A stretch of DNA of 64,000 nt, from positions 283,754 to 347,753 of the forward strand of contig CAVZOP010000009.1 in NCBI GenBank assembly GCA_963776935.1, written 5' to 3'. Positions 63,061 through 64,000 of this stretch are shown here, piece after piece. Within the stretch, counting starts at the first letter, position 1, and every line of letters starts with the position of its first letter. The stretch is from JALOLG01 sp963776935 (GTDB lineage: Bacteria; Actinomycetota; Acidimicrobiia; Acidimicrobiales; Ilumatobacteraceae). The position numbers and the translations under genes were made by a program. The notes under the pieces are model-generated. The model worked only from the letters and a program-made list of their open reading frames with translations, was not told the DNA's origin and did not search any database.

Positions 63061-64000
63061 CGAAGCCCGATCTCGTCCAGTACGCGCTGAGTGTCAGCTC
63101 CCATCACAGGAGCGGGATGCGCCACTGCGGGAGCGCGGGGGGCCGTCGCGAACGTGCCCGCCGGCACGGGCACCGTCGGTCCCGCCATGTCTGCGGCGAC
63201 CGCTGACATGGCGACGTCCAGGTGCCAGCGCCCGCCCGCGGCCAGGGCGCTCAGCACCGCCGCGGCCGCGGTGAGACCGCTGATCGGATCGGCGACCGCG
63301 TCGCAGCAGAGGTACGGATCCGGCCCATCCCACACGACGAGACCGCCGGCCACGGCAGCGTCATCGCCGAAGCCGATGCGACTGGCGGCTTCACCGCGGT
63401 AGCCGTGGCCGGTGATGGAGACCCACGCTCGCGGCCCGCTGGCGATGAGTTGCAGCGGATCGATCCCGAGCTGGGCCAGGGCACGTGGCCGCGACGCCTC
63501 GATCACCACGTCGGCGTTCTCAAGCAGCCATGCAGCACCCGGTTCCGGCACGCGTGCGCAGGTCGAGCGCGACACTGCGCTCCCGCGTTCATCCGGTCGA
63601 AGAACGCCGCCGATCCGCTCCGGCGCCGTCGGGCCGCTGTGTCGACTCGACCTTAACAACCCGAAACCCGCACTCGGCCAGCAGCGCACCGCACAGTGGG
63701 CCCGCCCACAACGAACTGAGATCGACAACAACCGTGTCGTCGGCAGCACGTGGCCGGGCAGCCGGGCCGTCGACCGGCGTGGGATGGCACGACAAACCCA
63801 CGAACGGTGGCGGAGATCACGAAGCGGCGCTCGCCGCTCCCGGCCTCCGGGAGCATAGCGATCGGCAGGCCGACCAGAACGCCGCGCTGGACGGGCGCGC
63901 CCGCGCGCTTCGACGCGACCAACCACGCGATGGCGTCCCACGCGTTGTCGTCGATCTCCGATTCGAGCCACGCAGGGACCAGATCGACATCGTCCGGGCG
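63057..64000 (-). CDS. CaiB/BaiF CoA-transferase family protein, partial, frameshifted
   Basis: A class III CoA-transferase that moves CoA between carboxylic acids. The gene runs off the right edge of the window. The visible start reads RPDDVDLVPAWLESEIDDNA and KRAGAPVQRGVLVGLPIAML. A break near 63800 leads to TVVVDLSSLWAGPLCGALLA and CGFRVVKVES, the family's nucleotide-binding-like motif. Further breaks between 63560 and 63620 lead to LLENADVVIEASRPRALAQL, WVSITGHGYRG and DPYLCCDAVADPISGLTAAA, where the conserved Asp nucleophile is expected. The C-terminus ends VMGADTQRVLDEIGLR, typical of the family. Partner amidohydrolase lies downstream with a 4-bp overlap. Confidence 0.78.
   Translation of the reverse strand, partial: PGRCRSGPCVARIGDRRQRVGRHRVVGRVEARGRARPARRSGRPADRYAPGGRERRAPLRDLRHRSWVCRAIPRRSTARLPGHVLPTTRLLSISVRCGRAHCAVRCWPSAGFGLLRSSRHSGPTAPERIGGVLRPDERGSAVSRSTCARVPEPGAAWLLENADVVIEASRPRALAQLGIDPLQLIASGPRAWVSITGHGYRGEAASRIGFGDDAAVAGGLVVWDGPDPYLCCDAVADPISGLTAAAAVLSALAAGGRWHLDVAMSAVAADMAGPTVPVPAGTFATAPRAPAVAHPAPVMGADTQRVLDEIGLR

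Overview
The window is high-GC DNA with actinobacterial features: GTG starts, many ATGA/GTGA gene overlaps, BTAD/SARP-type regulators, MmpL-like transport, a DUF2786 gene beside a metallohydrolase, and an ECF42 sigma/DGPF pair. The gene repertoire suggests an Acidimicrobiia (Ilumatobacter-like) genome; this is an inference, with no marker gene to prove it. About thirty single-base indels break otherwise well-conserved genes, and even a tRNA-Gly lacks one G in its acceptor stem, so most broken genes here probably reflect consensus errors rather than decay.

Layout. 1-2.6 kb: end of a TetR regulator and a split transketolase. 2.6-12.3 kb: two large BTAD-ATPase-TPR regulators, with small coupled ORFs, a PIG-L deacetylase, an MFS exporter and a SnoaL-like protein. 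12.4-16.8 kb: MMPL transporter, membrane protein, hemerythrin with a histone-like tail, DinB. 16.9-21.7 kb: malate synthase G, PanE-like reductase and an acyl/oxalyl-CoA ligase. 21.7-22.1 kb: a small exported protein of 14-residue repeats. 22.3-33.3 kb: a divergent catabolic cluster, probably for aromatic or related compounds. It has a FAD oxidoreductase, DapA-like lyase, ornithine-cyclodeaminase-like protein and TetR on one side. On the other are a CYP199-like P450, FAH hydrolase, substrate-binding-like protein, VOC dioxygenase, FAD monooxygenase and a hydrolase-cupin fusion. Three tandem 16-bp repeats lie in the shared promoter region. 33.3-38 kb: tRNA-Gly, DUF2786/metallohydrolase, ECF42 sigma with its DGPF protein, an astacin-like protease and a DUF4440 protein.

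38-45.8 kb looks like one regulatory unit around a MalT-type LuxR regulator. DUF6325 plus a repeat peptide, DUF1622 plus a 70-aa protein, an 83-aa paralogue of that protein, and a sulfatase plus membrane protein each lie behind a TCACC-N7-10-GGTGA inverted repeat. Each repeat sits a similar distance from a candidate -10 box. This is the strongest candidate for an undescribed system.

45.9-61.6 kb is accessory DNA. tRNA 3'-end fragments lie at 45.86 and 49.06 kb. Between them are a Ser/Thr kinase, a lipoprotein and an L,D-transpeptidase. To the right are an IS110 element beside interleaved inverted repeats (possible structured RNA), an uncharacterised nuclease-like gene split cleanly by an IS630 element, a nucleotidyltransferase/HEPN pair with an inverted-repeat operator, an excisionase-like HTH gene and a MobF relaxase-helicase. 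61.6-64 kb returns to metabolism: an amidohydrolase and a partial CaiB/BaiF CoA-transferase.
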